Shown piece after piece: positions 1-9,992 of a stretch of 64,000 nt of DNA. The notes under the pieces are model-generated. The model was not told the origin of the DNA, did no database searches, and saw only the letters and a program-made list of their open reading frames with translations. A program made the position numbers and the translations under genes. How positions within the stretch are numbered: position 1 is the stretch's first letter; every line of letters begins with the position of its first letter. The stretch is from Dyadobacter koreensis (GTDB lineage: Bacteria; Bacteroidota; Bacteroidia; Cytophagales; Spirosomataceae), in NCBI RefSeq assembly GCF_900108855.1, contig NZ_FNXY01000001.1, positions 372,001 to 436,000 of the forward strand, given 5' to 3'.

Positions 1-1226
1 CCTTGCGTTGCGTCAATGTCTTTCACAAGCTGAACATACTGCGCTGCATCGAGCATATCAAGTTTTTTCCAGGCCTGCGCCACGCCAACATATCCATTGT
101 AAGTCACCTTCGGCGTGCCTGCTTTGCCTTTTTTTGTTGTAATCAATACTACTCCATTGGCCGCTGATGCGCCGTAAATGGCTACTGAAGCAGCGTCTTT
201 CAAAACAGTAATGTCCTGAATGTCGTATGGGCTGACTGAATTTATATCACCACCCTGAATTCCGTCGATTACGTATAATGGATCTGAGTTTGTCAGTGAA
301 CCCACACCGCGAATGATGATTTTTGCGTTAGAGCCCGGTAGTCCGCCCGTATTTACGATTTGAACACCTGCAATTTTGCCCTGTAAAAGCTGCTGTGCAG
401 AGGTGGCAGATACATCACCAAATTCTTTACGTCCCACTACGGATACTGCGCCAGTCAAATCCTTCTTTTTAGCCGTTCCGTATCCAATGACGACTACTTC
501 TTCCAGTGCTTTTGTATCTACTATTAACGAAACATCAATAGACGAACGATTGCCGACAATTTCTTCCTTTGGCAGATAACCGACAAATGAAAAAATTAGA
601 ATAACATCCTGTGGACTCGTGGTGGCTATTTCATATTTTCCGGATATATCCGTCGTTACCCCGCGCTGCGAACCCTTGATCACCACACTTACACCGGGTA
701 ATCCGTCTCCTTTTTCATCCGTTACTTTACCTCTGAGAGTAACCTCCTGTAGAATTGATTTCGTATTTTTTAAAGCTGATAATTCGGGTTTGTTAAAAGT
801 TTCAGAAGATGGAACCAATGCAAGGTTCGCACTTTCAATCGTAGAAACTGCAGATTCAACGGATTTTTTTTCCGAGCGTGACACGATTACGTAAGCTTCT
901 CTACCCGCTTTCTTAAAGCGTAGATTGAAAGGTTTAAGCAGATCGGTCAGCTGTTTTTCAAGCTTACTGCCATCCTGGTGATAATCGGCACCTGTGATCA
1001 GAATATTTTTTACCGTTTCCTCTTCGAACAATATACTGACCTGGTGTTGCCTGCCAAGATCTATCAATAAGTCTTTCAGGTTTTTGGCGCTGCGATAGCT
1101 TTCTGTATGTTGTATCCGGGTGGGTATCTGCTGACTTGCAAATGAAATACTCTGCGCCGTGCAAAGCTGCTGAACAGATAACATGGTCAGCACGATACGG
1201 GTTTTTTGTAAAAATCTGCTACTCAT
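1..1226 (-). CDS. SusC/RagA-type TonB-dependent outer-membrane receptor with STN domain (partial, 3' end outside window)
   Basis: Reading the minus strand from an ATG at 1226 gives one open frame to the window edge. It starts with a signal-like segment ending LCTAQS. A secretin/TonB short N-terminal (STN) domain follows, then a carboxypeptidase-regulatory-like beta-sandwich (KGSQRGVTTD, FVGYLPKEE). Next come the SusC signature and plug (VVVIGYGTAKKKDLTGAV, IRGVGSLTNSDPLYVIDGI, LKDAASVAIYGASAANGV). The family imports glycans or other large ligands through the outer membrane together with a SusD lipoprotein. STN-bearing members also signal to a FecR anti-sigma factor. The start codon overlaps the 3' end of the fecR-like gene by 8 bp, which fits that role. 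The SusD partner would lie to the left of the window. Confidence 0.93.
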   Translation of the reverse strand, partial: MSSRFLQKTRIVLTMLSVQQLCTAQSISFASQQIPTRIQHTESYRSAKNLKDLLIDLGRQHQVSILFEEETVKNILITGADYHQDGSKLEKQLTDLLKPFNLRFKKAGREAYVIVSRSEKKSVESAVSTIESANLALVPSSETFNKPELSALKNTKSILQEVTLRGKVTDEKGDGLPGVSVVIKGSQRGVTTDISGKYEIATTSPQDVILIFSFVGYLPKEEIVGNRSSIDVSLIVDTKALEEVVVIGYGTAKKKDLTGAVSVVGRKEFGDVSATSAQQLLQGKIAGVQIVNTGGLPGSNAKIIIRGVGSLTNSDPLYVIDGIQGGDINSVSPYDIQDITVLKDAASVAIYGASAANGVVLITTKKGKAGTPKVTYNGYVGVAQAWKKLDMLDAAQYVQLVKDIDATQ

Positions 1227-2229
1227 GATTTAAATTGGTTACGGATGTTCTCAATTCTATAAACTCATTATGCCTGATTACTTCCAGATGAAGCAGCTCA
1301 GATAAGATGGCCAACAGATCATCAGCCTGACGCGCCTTGTATACGCCGCCGATTCGGCGCTTACCAAGAACGGGATCCAGGATACGTACATTCACCTTGA
1401 AGCGGTCATTCATTTGCTCGACAGCTTCCGAAAGCAGCGTATTGTCAAAATAGAACATGTTGTGCTTGAAGGCCACAAACTGAGCTGGAACCGTGGGCGA
1501 GGTTAGTGTGCATTTCCCGTCTTTTTCCGAGGAAAACAGATTGCCCGGTTTCAGGTAAAGCTGCTTTCCTTTCGGAAGACTTAGTTTTACTTTCCCTTTT
1601 GTTAAAAAAACCTTGGTTGCCCGCTCGCGCGAAAAAGCTACAAATTCGGTCCCCAGCACTTCAATCAGATAATCTTTATCCATTCTCACGATGAAACGGC
1701 TGTCACTTTTTGTATGGACAACCTTAAATTCGGCTTCACCTTCCAGGATCACTTCACGGTTGGCTGAGCCAAAGCCCAGTCTGGGTACCCGTAAAATCGA
1801 ATTGGCATTAAGCACCACCCTTGTTCCGTCAGAAAGCTGATAAGAGGCCGTACGGCCATTTTCTGAAATGAGTGATTTATATAAAATCTCTTTTCTGAAA
1901 ACAAAACCAAAAACGCATAGTAAACAAGCCGCTACTGTGCTCCAAAGCCATACTGTTTTGATAAAACGGGTATTCATTTTATCCGGCTGTGGCACGGAAG
2001 CTTCCTTTTCAACCTGCTCATTATTAATTAAGGAAATGTAGGAAGACAGGGCGGTTTCAGTCTTTGGCGAAAATTGCGGATGACGGGTTTCCCATTCATC
2101 CAGATAATGATAATACAGTTCTTCATTCTGCGGGTCAGCAAGCCAGTCCTCGACGAGCTTGCGCTGAATGAATGTAGTCCTTCCGTCAAAAAAATCGAAC
2201 AGGACATCTTTTGAGAGTGATTCTTTCAT
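1219..2229 (-). CDS. FecR-type anti-sigma factor
   Basis: This 336-residue protein has the layout of Bacteroidota FecR proteins. A cytoplasmic N-terminal sigma-binding region (DFFDGRTTFIQRKLVEDWL) is followed by one membrane helix at about residues 90-112. The periplasmic FecR domain contains YQLSDGTRVVLNANSILRVP and REVILEGEAEFKV, and a C-terminal DUF4974-type domain ends near the STN-binding region. In the family it holds an ECF sigma factor inactive until the partner TonB receptor binds its ligand. It lies 147 bp downstream of an ECF sigma gene and overlaps the start of the SusC gene, so the three form one surface-signalling operon. Confidence 0.93.
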   Translation of the reverse strand: MKESLSKDVLFDFFDGRTTFIQRKLVEDWLADPQNEELYYHYLDEWETRHPQFSPKTETALSSYISLINNEQVEKEASVPQPDKMNTRFIKTVWLWSTVAACLLCVFGFVFRKEILYKSLISENGRTASYQLSDGTRVVLNANSILRVPRLGFGSANREVILEGEAEFKVVHTKSDSRFIVRMDKDYLIEVLGTEFVAFSRERATKVFLTKGKVKLSLPKGKQLYLKPGNLFSSEKDGKCTLTSPTVPAQFVAFKHNMFYFDNTLLSEAVEQMNDRFKVNVRILDPVLGKRRIGGVYKARQADDLLAILSELLHLEVIRHNEFIELRTSVTNLNHE

Positions 2230-2376
2230 CTTATGGATTTTAGCTTTTCCAGTCCGGTCAGGACTATTTGGATAATTTCAGAGCAACCGCAAAATCTTTT
2301 TTTAGGCAGGGAATGAATGTTATCAAGGGCATTGTAAAGAACAGACAAGTATGGTGCTGCCAACCCCATAACGGTT

Positions 2377-3042
2377 TTATACTTTTATTGAAAGCAGCAG
2401 TGCCAGGTATATAAACCAGCTGTCTTTTAGTCCGTTGCGAAGCCTTGCGATCGCACGTGTGATCAGCGCCTCAACGGATTTAGGTGTAATTTGAAGCTCA
2501 CTGGCGATTTCTTCCAGGGTTTTGCCTTCCACACGTTTCAGCAGATAGGCTCTTCGGCATTGCGGCGGCATTTCCTGCACAATTCGCTCTACCTGCTGGT
2601 GCAGCTCGGTGTATAGCAAAGCATCACATGGATTTGGAGCCTGGGCTGCAAAAGGGGTAATGACAGCATCAAGTGGGGAGGTCCGGTTCATATCCCATTT
2701 CAAATAATTATAGGACCGGTTTCTAACAGCTTTGTACAGATAGGCGCGATAGGAAGATGTTATCACTTCAAAAGTGCGGCCCTGCCAGAAGGCAGCAAAG
2801 ACTTCGGAAACAATATCTTCCGCTATTTCGTCTGAATGAACAAAACGGATAGCATGATTGCACAAATTGGTATAATATCTTCGAAATAGAAGCTCACAGC
2901 CCTTTTGAGGATTTTGGCTGAACATTTCACGGATCAGATATTCATCGTGGAGCATTACAGGTTCGCTCTCCGGCACAGTCAGATCGGTGGTCTGTCTTGC
3001 GGCTGACTGAGGCCCAGAATTTTTTATAGAATTAATTGCCAT
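2377..3042 (-). CDS. ECF (sigma-70 family) RNA polymerase sigma factor
   Basis: At 221 residues it carries sigma region 2 (LFRRYYTNLCNHAIRFV, IVSEVFAAFWQ) and region 4 with a helix-turn-helix (LKRVEGKTLEEIASELQIT, VEALITRAIARLRNGL), the two-domain ECF arrangement. The first 30 or so residues (MAINSIKNSG...) are an extension beyond the usual family length. An alternative start at the Met near 2955 (MLHDEYLIREMF) would give a typical 192-residue protein, so the true start is uncertain. It is the first gene of the sigma-FecR-SusC set. By analogy with FecI-type systems it should activate that receptor operon and perhaps linked polysaccharide-use genes. Confidence 0.92.
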   Translation of the reverse strand: MAINSIKNSGPQSAARQTTDLTVPESEPVMLHDEYLIREMFSQNPQKGCELLFRRYYTNLCNHAIRFVHSDEIAEDIVSEVFAAFWQGRTFEVITSSYRAYLYKAVRNRSYNYLKWDMNRTSPLDAVITPFAAQAPNPCDALLYTELHQQVERIVQEMPPQCRRAYLLKRVEGKTLEEIASELQITPKSVEALITRAIARLRNGLKDSWFIYLALLLSIKV

Positions 3043-3190
3043 ACCATTTAATTAACCGTAGACGGATTTACAAGTTCAATCCAATAGACAAGGCAACCTA
3101 CACCATCCCCATACTATAAATAATATTTTTTTTTCAGCAAATAATTCAATTATTTAAAACTAGCAGCCCGATCTCACTTTCACAGTTAAT

Positions 3191-3224
3191 AAAAAAGTCC
3201 GGATCTACTTTTGTAGAACCGGAC
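3191..3224 (-). terminator. Rho-independent terminator of the GH74-like gene
   Basis: GTCCGG at 3197-3202 pairs with CCGGAC at 3219-3224, and the inner TCTAC pairs with GTAGA around a TTTT loop. On the minus strand the stem is followed directly by six T (3191-3196 read as A on the plus strand). It lies just past the stop of the giant xyloglucanase gene and upstream of the sigma factor gene, so it separates the two transcription units. Confidence 0.75.
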
Positions 3225-3257
3225 ATTAGTTAATTGCGAAAATGAAAATATAAACCT

Positions 3258-6200
3258 TTAAGGTTTAACAACTTTCAGCGAAACTGATTCTTTGAGCGTA
3301 CTAACCTTAATCAAATAAATACCTGCACTTTTGCCAAGAGGCAAAGCATGCTGCTCGATTTTTTGTGTTTTTTCAACCTGTTTCTCAAACAGGACACGTC
3401 CGTTCAGATCCGCTACCAAAATATTGACAGAAGAATTATTGGCTCCGCTGATCCTAATATTTGCCTTATCACCAATAACCGGATTTCCCAGTACCGCAAC
3501 ATTCAGCTTATCATAAGCTGCTTCACTGTCTGGCAGACCAAATCTGGCGTTTGTCTGCGCGGCAGGAGGCTGGCCATAAACAAGCTGACCTTTGTAGTAA
3601 ACCGTGATCTTGTTATTTTCAGTAAATGAACCGGCCGTTTTAAATGAAAAGTCATTGGTTTCATCAAACGCAGACCAATCCGTCTTTCCAATGCGGTACT
3701 GAATATTGCCTGTGCTGCTCAGCGGGTAGAGCTTTCCAACAGAAGGCTCTACTTTCAGTTCAAAATAAGTATCGGCATTCGTTTTCTGCTGACCTGTTGT
3801 AAACTGCCCGGAAATGTTGCCCGCAGCCAGTTTGGCAAAGTCTATCCAGTAATTGAGTTCTGCTGCGCCGTCGACGGTGAACCAGTAACGCACTGACAGG
3901 TCGGCATAATCCACCGGCACGTTTCCTTTGTTTTCAATTTTTAGCCAGGTGCTCAACGAGGTTGACGCAGTATTGCTATTCTTATTTTCCGAGTAAACGG
4001 CAAGATCCAACTTCGCAACAGCAGTGTCAGGCTCAGTACCCCACCAGAGTTTATCATTGCGGTAGAGCGTGATACGGTCATTTACAGCGTAGGAAGAACT
4101 ATTTTTAAATGAATAATCATCGGTTTCTAAGAGATTTTCCCAGTTGCTATTGGCAAAACGCGACTGGATTTCTCCTGAATTTGCTCCCGCATTCAAATTA
4201 CCCGCTAATGCATTGAACTGGTATTCCAAATAACCCAAAGCACCCTGGCGCGGTTTTTCAAGTTCGACATACTTTAGTGAGACTTTGCTATTTCCCAGCT
4301 CGGCATAATCGATCCATTTATTTATACCTGCATAATTTTCAGCCGTAATCCAGTAGCGCGCTGTAAGTTCACTGTAAGGAATTGCAACCGTACTTTCGTT
4401 GGCAATGCTCAGGTAGGGTTTGATATTATTATTATCCGTCTGATTATTGTCCCCGTCCTTATAAAGCACCTTCAAACCAGATGAAACCACCAATTTACAA
4501 CTCAATGAGCGAGCAGGACTGTAAGTTGCGTTGCCATTTTGAGCAGCAGTAATTTCAGTTGTTCCCGGTGCGAGGATATGTACTTTTCCATTTACGATAC
4601 TGGCCACCGAGGTATCCGAACTCGCGTAACTCACCGGCAAACCCGAAGTAGCCAGGCCATTCGGATCAAAATCAGCATCACCAAAGGTTTTTGAAATGAT
4701 GCTGTCCAAAGAAATCGTTTGTTCCGACAGTGCGGGAGCAGAAATTCTCAGACAGAAATCATCCAGTACAAACTGACCGGACGGACCGGCTTTTGATGCC
4801 CAGATGCCAATCCTGACAGCGTTTGCCGGTACGGTCCGGGTTCCTGCATATTTGGAATATACTGTCGCATTAGCAGCTGGGATAGAAGGATGAACTTGTA
4901 ACTCTAATTTTGCACTTTCTATTTTTACTCCCTGAGCGTCATAGAAATCCAATCCAATTCCAGCCCACCAAGGCAATATTAACTGCGAGGCATTGGAAGG
5001 ATTTGGTGTTCCCTCAACTTTGGCCCAAACCTCAAAATTAATTTCCGAACCCGCTGTTACGTTGATTGTTTTACCATAATTAATGGCTCCCTGATCAGCA
5101 GTAATCACAGCACTTTTAAGTTCACTCTGTGCAGAAGTAACAATTTTCGCAGCCGAAGCATTCGGATTTCTTATCCAGTTTACAAAGCCGCTTTCAAAGC
5201 CGTTGTTGGTAAGTATACCACACAAACCAGCAGCAACTACCGTGATGGAGGAACTTGCCGAAATACCACTTGCATCTTGTGCAATCGCATTGATATTGGC
5301 CGTGCCGACAGCCATCGCGGTCACAATTCCACTACTTGTTACCGTAGCAACAGATGGATCTGATGAACTCCACAGTACTGTTTTGTCGCTTGCAATTGTG
5401 GGAGCAACAGTGGCTTTGATCGATGTAGTATCGCCCACGCCTACTGTGGCGGCCGATTTGTTTAGTACGACCGATGTTAGCAACACATTCGAAGCAGTAA
5501 CTGCACAACTTGCGGTTTTCGCGCCATCCTGTGTGGTCACTGTAACGGTCGCATTGCCTGGTGAAACGCCTGTTAATACACCACTTTGATTCACTGCTAT
5601 AATTCCAGCATCAGACGTGGACCAGATCAGTGTTTTATTGCTGGCATTTGCCGGTTGAATGGCCGCAGTAAGCGTTATGGAATTATTCACACCAACCGAA
5701 GCGGTTGCAGGAATCGTCACGCCAGTTACTATGCTATTCGAAGCTGTTACTGTGGAAGAAGCAGTTTTACGGCCTTCGTCAGTAGTAGCTGTAATTATGG
5801 CTGTACCTGGTGATACACCGCGTAATAGTCCGCTTGCATCAACACTTACTATGGATGTATTTGATGAAGTCCACGTTACTCTTTGATTGGTGGCGTTTAC
5901 GGGTAAAACAGTGGCGGCAAGTCTTGTTGTGTCTCCTACACCCACAGAAGTAGTGGAAGGATTTACAGCAACAGAAACGAGCGGATTCAGCCCAATTTCT
6001 ATTGCATTGATTGCGGGATAATTCAGGTTTGCAATGGGTCTGAAAACCAGTGCAATCTGTCCCTGTGCTGTGGATTTTACTTCAAACTCACGCACAATCC
6101 CTTTATATCTACCGCCAGCCTGTGTTAAAATATCAAAGTTTTTAAGCAGCGTATCGGCAACCGTGTTTACTGTTACGTTAAATTTCCTTTTTCCTGCCGT

Positions 6201-9161
6201 GATGACGGTTGATAGCTCAGCAAAATGCAGGCGTACTACATACTTAGAGTTGGGAATCAGATTCTCGTAACGGTAGGTCATCAGTGCTCCGCTGTTACGC
6301 TGCGTTTTGTACGCATCCGCCGGCGCCGGCCTTAAAACGCCGCTGATATCTATTGAATTAGTAACAGTTGAGGTCCACATATTCACGGATTGTGGATTGT
6401 CGGCTACAAAATTACCGATGGTTGGTCCGCCGCAGTTGTTTGCAACTACCGTAGTTCCAACCGTCAATATACCTGTTGCCGTTTTGGCTTCGTCCTGCGT
6501 GGTAACGGTTATGGTGGTAGTGCCTAGTTTTAATCCTGTCACAAGTCCGCTGGAATTGATCCTGGCAACGGTAGTATCGGACGAAGCCCAGCTCACATTT
6601 TTGTTAAGCGCAGTGGCAGGTAGAACGGTCGCCGTCAGATTTCTGCTTGTATTTAAACCAATCGCGATGGCTGAGTCCAGCAATACGCTTGTCACATGAA
6701 TAGCAGGTGTAACTTTTATGCTGCTCTGGGCAGTTTTACCTCCATCTTGTGTGGTTACGATAATAATTGCTATACCGGCACTGACACCGGTCACTAATCC
6801 CGTTGCGTTTACAGTAGCAATGTTGTTGTCCGAAGAAGTCCAGTTCGCCGCATTGTTAGATGGATAGGCAGGAGTAAGCGTCGCTTTTAGTTGTTTGCTA
6901 AAACCTACAGTCACGGAATCCATATCAGGGGCTAATGCAACAGATACAACCGGTCCTCCGGAAGGTTCACCCACGAAGATTCCGTTTCCGGCGATCCCAA
7001 GATACACTCTGCCGTGCAAATCGGCGGCCATGTTACTCACAATACCCGGAACAGGGTTTGCGATGGTGGTCCAGGTTGATCCATTGTCGTCTGAACGGAA
7101 AACTCCATAGGTCACACCGTTTATCGGCGTGCTTTCGGAACTAACATAAACCACTGGGTTTGAAGAAGCCGTTGTATCCGCCTTTCCTACTGCGATCCAT
7201 TTCACTTTTGTAATTGCGGCAGGATTTACTTTCGTGAAAGTCTTACCAGCATCTGTGGAGTGAAAAATTCCATCGCCCGAAAATGAAATCCACAAGTCAC
7301 CTTCAATGCCGGGTGTCGTCTCAATATTCATTTGCGCGACGTTTATCACATTAGGGAGATTGGAGGCAGTGGTTGGTGCGAAACTTACGCCACCATCTGT
7401 ACTGACGTAAATTTTGCCGGCTGCATAAATGTAAAAGAGATTTCCGTTTACCTTGTCGGCGGCAAGTGGATTCATTCCAGCCCAGATTTGGTATATGTCG
7501 CCAGGTTTGAGAACAGCATTAGGTACTCCACCCGCAGGCGTCCAGGTTGTTCCCAAGTTCGACGATTGATAGGTGAGGCCTCCCTGGGTAACCCAAACCA
7601 TTTTTCTGCTTGTAGCCGAAACCGCAATACGTCCGCGGGCTCCTGGCAATGATGCAAATTTGGTATAGGATGTGCCGCCATCGGTAGAATAACCACCAAT
7701 ACCCGATCCGTTCCAACCGTCACTGCCTACTCTTGCTATGAAATTCGGGTCGGAATACTGAATTGCTCCGCCGGACGTATTACAGCCGGTATTGGTGATA
7801 AAAAAGTTTGAAACTCCCTTTGCGGGGGGTGTATCCAGTGTCTTGTGATCAAAACCGCCTACATCACCAGTTGTTGACACCAGAAAATTTGGGCCTGACG
7901 GAGGCGCGACCAGCGGTCCGGCCACTACTATTTCTTCCAGACCGTTGTTACGAAGTTTCCATGTTACACGACTTGCCCATACATTGGTAGTCTGCCCAAC
8001 GTCAAGCATGTCCGTGAACCAAACCTGGCCTTCATTGAAAGGATCCCATACAAATCCGTTTACATCGTGTCCGATATTTCCGTTTGCTCCATTACCACCT
8101 GAATGAGGTGCCTCTGTTACATCACGTGTGGCTGGAACCATTGGCGTCCAGCTTCCGCTGCTTCCGCCGTTTGTACTTCTGTAAGCCATATCATGGTTCC
8201 AAGTTCCGGAAGTTGCTATGATGATCTCATTGCTATTTAGAGGATTGACTCCAACGGTGCTGTATTGTTTTCCGGCTGCGGGAGTGATATCAATCCAACT
8301 GTTTCCATTCCATTTGTTTACTGTCGTACCTTCTTCTTTAATATTCCAGTCCCGAAGTGTCTGGGTTACATAAAAAGTACCATCGTTACTGATGCTTGCA
8401 CGTCGTGGTCTTACAGGGCTGCCCGGCATTAATGTAAATGTATTGCCGGCATCTGTGCTGCGATAAACGCCATTCAGACTTCCAAAGAAGATATTTTTTG
8501 TGACGCCGTTAAGTGTTCCTCCACTTTTGTCAAAGAAGATAAATCTGCCTGAGACCTCGTCAGCCAAGGATGTATTCACTTTCGTCCAGGATCCCACGGC
8601 TCCTGCTGCTGTACTTTTGTAAGTACCGTTCGCGCGTGTTGTTACATAAACAACGTTGCTGTTATTGGGATCAACTACCAGGCGGTCTGTGAAAGTCTGG
8701 TCGCTGTTTGGGAGTACCGTAATCGGAAGCTGACAGTCAGTCCAGGTTGCGCCCCGGTCCATCGACTTCATTATCGTGCCCACCCCGGTTCCGCCGCCAG
8801 GATTCGAACCCTTGCCCGTCTGTATCGTAGCGTAAAGAATGTTTCCCGTAACGTCATTCGGATCAAATGCAAGGTCTCCGCATCGGGCTGCAACTTCCCA
8901 GTTCCAGTATGTTGTTGGTATTTTACCATACCACATCAGATCTTCCCACTTTTGCTCGTTGTGATTCCAACGGTAAGGTGTTCCTACATCGGTCGTGATA
9001 AAATAAAGATTGGGTACTTTTGGATGTGCCTTCAAGCTCGTAACATTACCGCCGCCGCCCATGCGTACCGGCTTCCAGTTATAGGTTTGCGCGTTGGTAG
9101 CAAAATTCAGGGCTCCTGTAAGTGCAATCAACAGGATCATCATTCGGATTGATGTTTTCAT
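3258..9161 (-). CDS. GH74-family xyloglucanase-like multidomain protein with T9SS sorting domain
   Basis: A Met at 9161 is chosen because it is followed by a clear Sec signal peptide ending TNAQ. The longer frame from 9215 would put 18 odd residues before it. Residues about 25-735 match GH74 seven-bladed beta-propellers: YNWKPVRMGGGGNVTSL and TTDVGTPYRWN near the N-terminus, GDVGGF near residue 433, and many sialidase-like S-DGGxTW repeats. The acidic residues in TTDVG and GDVGG lie where the two GH74 catalytic Asp are expected. Then come two Ig-like BIG2 modules, a malectin-like module (about 907-1062), three more BIG2 modules and a carbohydrate-binding-like module (about 1314-1474). The last part holds an Ig-like linker, two CBM3-like modules and a T9SS type A tail in the last 80 residues. 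It should be secreted, possibly surface-attached, and act on xyloglucan in plant debris. Confidence 0.88.
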   Translation of the reverse strand: MKTSIRMMILLIALTGALNFATNAQTYNWKPVRMGGGGNVTSLKAHPKVPNLYFITTDVGTPYRWNHNEQKWEDLMWYGKIPTTYWNWEVAARCGDLAFDPNDVTGNILYATIQTGKGSNPGGGTGVGTIMKSMDRGATWTDCQLPITVLPNSDQTFTDRLVVDPNNSNVVYVTTRANGTYKSTAAGAVGSWTKVNTSLADEVSGRFIFFDKSGGTLNGVTKNIFFGSLNGVYRSTDAGNTFTLMPGSPVRPRRASISNDGTFYVTQTLRDWNIKEEGTTVNKWNGNSWIDITPAAGKQYSTVGVNPLNSNEIIIATSGTWNHDMAYRSTNGGSSGSWTPMVPATRDVTEAPHSGGNGANGNIGHDVNGFVWDPFNEGQVWFTDMLDVGQTTNVWASRVTWKLRNNGLEEIVVAGPLVAPPSGPNFLVSTTGDVGGFDHKTLDTPPAKGVSNFFITNTGCNTSGGAIQYSDPNFIARVGSDGWNGSGIGGYSTDGGTSYTKFASLPGARGRIAVSATSRKMVWVTQGGLTYQSSNLGTTWTPAGGVPNAVLKPGDIYQIWAGMNPLAADKVNGNLFYIYAAGKIYVSTDGGVSFAPTTASNLPNVINVAQMNIETTPGIEGDLWISFSGDGIFHSTDAGKTFTKVNPAAITKVKWIAVGKADTTASSNPVVYVSSESTPINGVTYGVFRSDDNGSTWTTIANPVPGIVSNMAADLHGRVYLGIAGNGIFVGEPSGGPVVSVALAPDMDSVTVGFSKQLKATLTPAYPSNNAANWTSSDNNIATVNATGLVTGVSAGIAIIIVTTQDGGKTAQSSIKVTPAIHVTSVLLDSAIAIGLNTSRNLTATVLPATALNKNVSWASSDTTVARINSSGLVTGLKLGTTTITVTTQDEAKTATGILTVGTTVVANNCGGPTIGNFVADNPQSVNMWTSTVTNSIDISGVLRPAPADAYKTQRNSGALMTYRYENLIPNSKYVVRLHFAELSTVITAGKRKFNVTVNTVADTLLKNFDILTQAGGRYKGIVREFEVKSTAQGQIALVFRPIANLNYPAINAIEIGLNPLVSVAVNPSTTSVGVGDTTRLAATVLPVNATNQRVTWTSSNTSIVSVDASGLLRGVSPGTAIITATTDEGRKTASSTVTASNSIVTGVTIPATASVGVNNSITLTAAIQPANASNKTLIWSTSDAGIIAVNQSGVLTGVSPGNATVTVTTQDGAKTASCAVTASNVLLTSVVLNKSAATVGVGDTTSIKATVAPTIASDKTVLWSSSDPSVATVTSSGIVTAMAVGTANINAIAQDASGISASSSITVVAAGLCGILTNNGFESGFVNWIRNPNASAAKIVTSAQSELKSAVITADQGAINYGKTINVTAGSEINFEVWAKVEGTPNPSNASQLILPWWAGIGLDFYDAQGVKIESAKLELQVHPSIPAANATVYSKYAGTRTVPANAVRIGIWASKAGPSGQFVLDDFCLRISAPALSEQTISLDSIISKTFGDADFDPNGLATSGLPVSYASSDTSVASIVNGKVHILAPGTTEITAAQNGNATYSPARSLSCKLVVSSGLKVLYKDGDNNQTDNNNIKPYLSIANESTVAIPYSELTARYWITAENYAGINKWIDYAELGNSKVSLKYVELEKPRQGALGYLEYQFNALAGNLNAGANSGEIQSRFANSNWENLLETDDYSFKNSSSYAVNDRITLYRNDKLWWGTEPDTAVAKLDLAVYSENKNSNTASTSLSTWLKIENKGNVPVDYADLSVRYWFTVDGAAELNYWIDFAKLAAGNISGQFTTGQQKTNADTYFELKVEPSVGKLYPLSSTGNIQYRIGKTDWSAFDETNDFSFKTAGSFTENNKITVYYKGQLVYGQPPAAQTNARFGLPDSEAAYDKLNVAVLGNPVIGDKANIRISGANNSSVNILVADLNGRVLFEKQVEKTQKIEQHALPLGKSAGIYLIKVSTLKESVSLKVVKP

Positions 9162-9235
9162 AAACGTTGTTTTAGTAAGACATAACGCGGTTGTCAAATC
9201 GAAAATGTTTGACAATATTTCATCTTACAGACAAG

Positions 9236-9771
9236 TGAAAAGAAAAATCCCTATATTATAACTTGATATTTTACAAAAAAATCGTTTAAATCGGCTGTAT
9301 TTAATCTCAGTGCTATCTTTAAAGATTTCACCTAGATTAGAGGTTTAAAAATCTACTTTTCTGAAAAGGATACTCTCCGGCACCAGCCGCTCAGGAGCAT
9401 ATAGATAGCAGTTCACGGCACGTGGCTCGGCTTAACTGTTGATCTTTACTGTTTTTTAGTCAAAACTGTCAAGTTATATCAGTATAAAACAGATTTTTGA
9501 TCATTGATTTTCGTTGACATAATGCTATGATTGATTAGTGTAATACTTTTTTGAGACTACTTTCCTTGTAGTATTCCAGACAACCCACTGAGCTCCACCG
9601 TGATTTTCAGACGATTGAGTTAACTTCTGTCATAGCTGCAATAGAAATCTATTACATAAATAACTGTTTCTGCCAGATTCGGCATTGTTGTCTGCAAGAA
9701 GTTTATCAATAAGGATTGCTATCGGCAGTCGATTTCACGTTGTGCAAATGCAGATCTGCTCCATCATCGCA
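9236..9771. other. Intergenic, nothing recognised
   Basis: This stretch upstream of the xyloglucanase gene shows no convincing open frame, RNA gene or repeat. The promoter of that gene should lie near 9216-9300, but I could not pick out a clear Bacteroidota TAnnTTTG element. Confidence 0.5.
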
Positions 9772-9992
9772 TCAAAGACACTCAATGGTTTTCCGAAACG
9801 TCAAATTGATACGTTCGGACACCGGGCCACGTGACTTTGCAATCTGATGTTCCCAATCCTTTTGCAGCCTGGCTTTCATCAGAAGCAATGACGCATGTTC
9901 GAACGAGTTGAGATCCCGCTGATAACAGTTGACTTTACTCTTTAAATTAAAAATCCTGATTTGCCCAAGGCCATAACAGCAGCAAATTTGAG
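9772..9992 (-). pseudogene. AlkB-family 2-oxoglutarate/Fe(II) dioxygenase, 3' relic
   Basis: Minus-strand translation from about 9933 to the TGA at 9772-9774 gives a segment containing FEHASLLLMKARLQKDWEHQ followed by SRGPVSERINLTFRKTI. This is the conserved C-terminal core of bacterial AlkB-like DNA/RNA demethylases (LLVM...DWEHQIPK...RINLTFR, with the Fe-binding His in the WEHQ segment). Upstream, a fragment AAVMALGKSGFLI in another frame could be the preceding strand, so a frameshift and an in-frame stop separate the pieces. No start or 2OG-binding N-terminal half is visible. The gene is dead or only its tail was left behind. Confidence 0.72.

Noticed and set aside
5203..7110. Several long plus-strand ORFs opposite the xyloglucanase gene
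   Set aside because: They are antisense shadows of the repeated Val/Thr/Ser-rich BIG2 modules, and repeat when the modules repeat.
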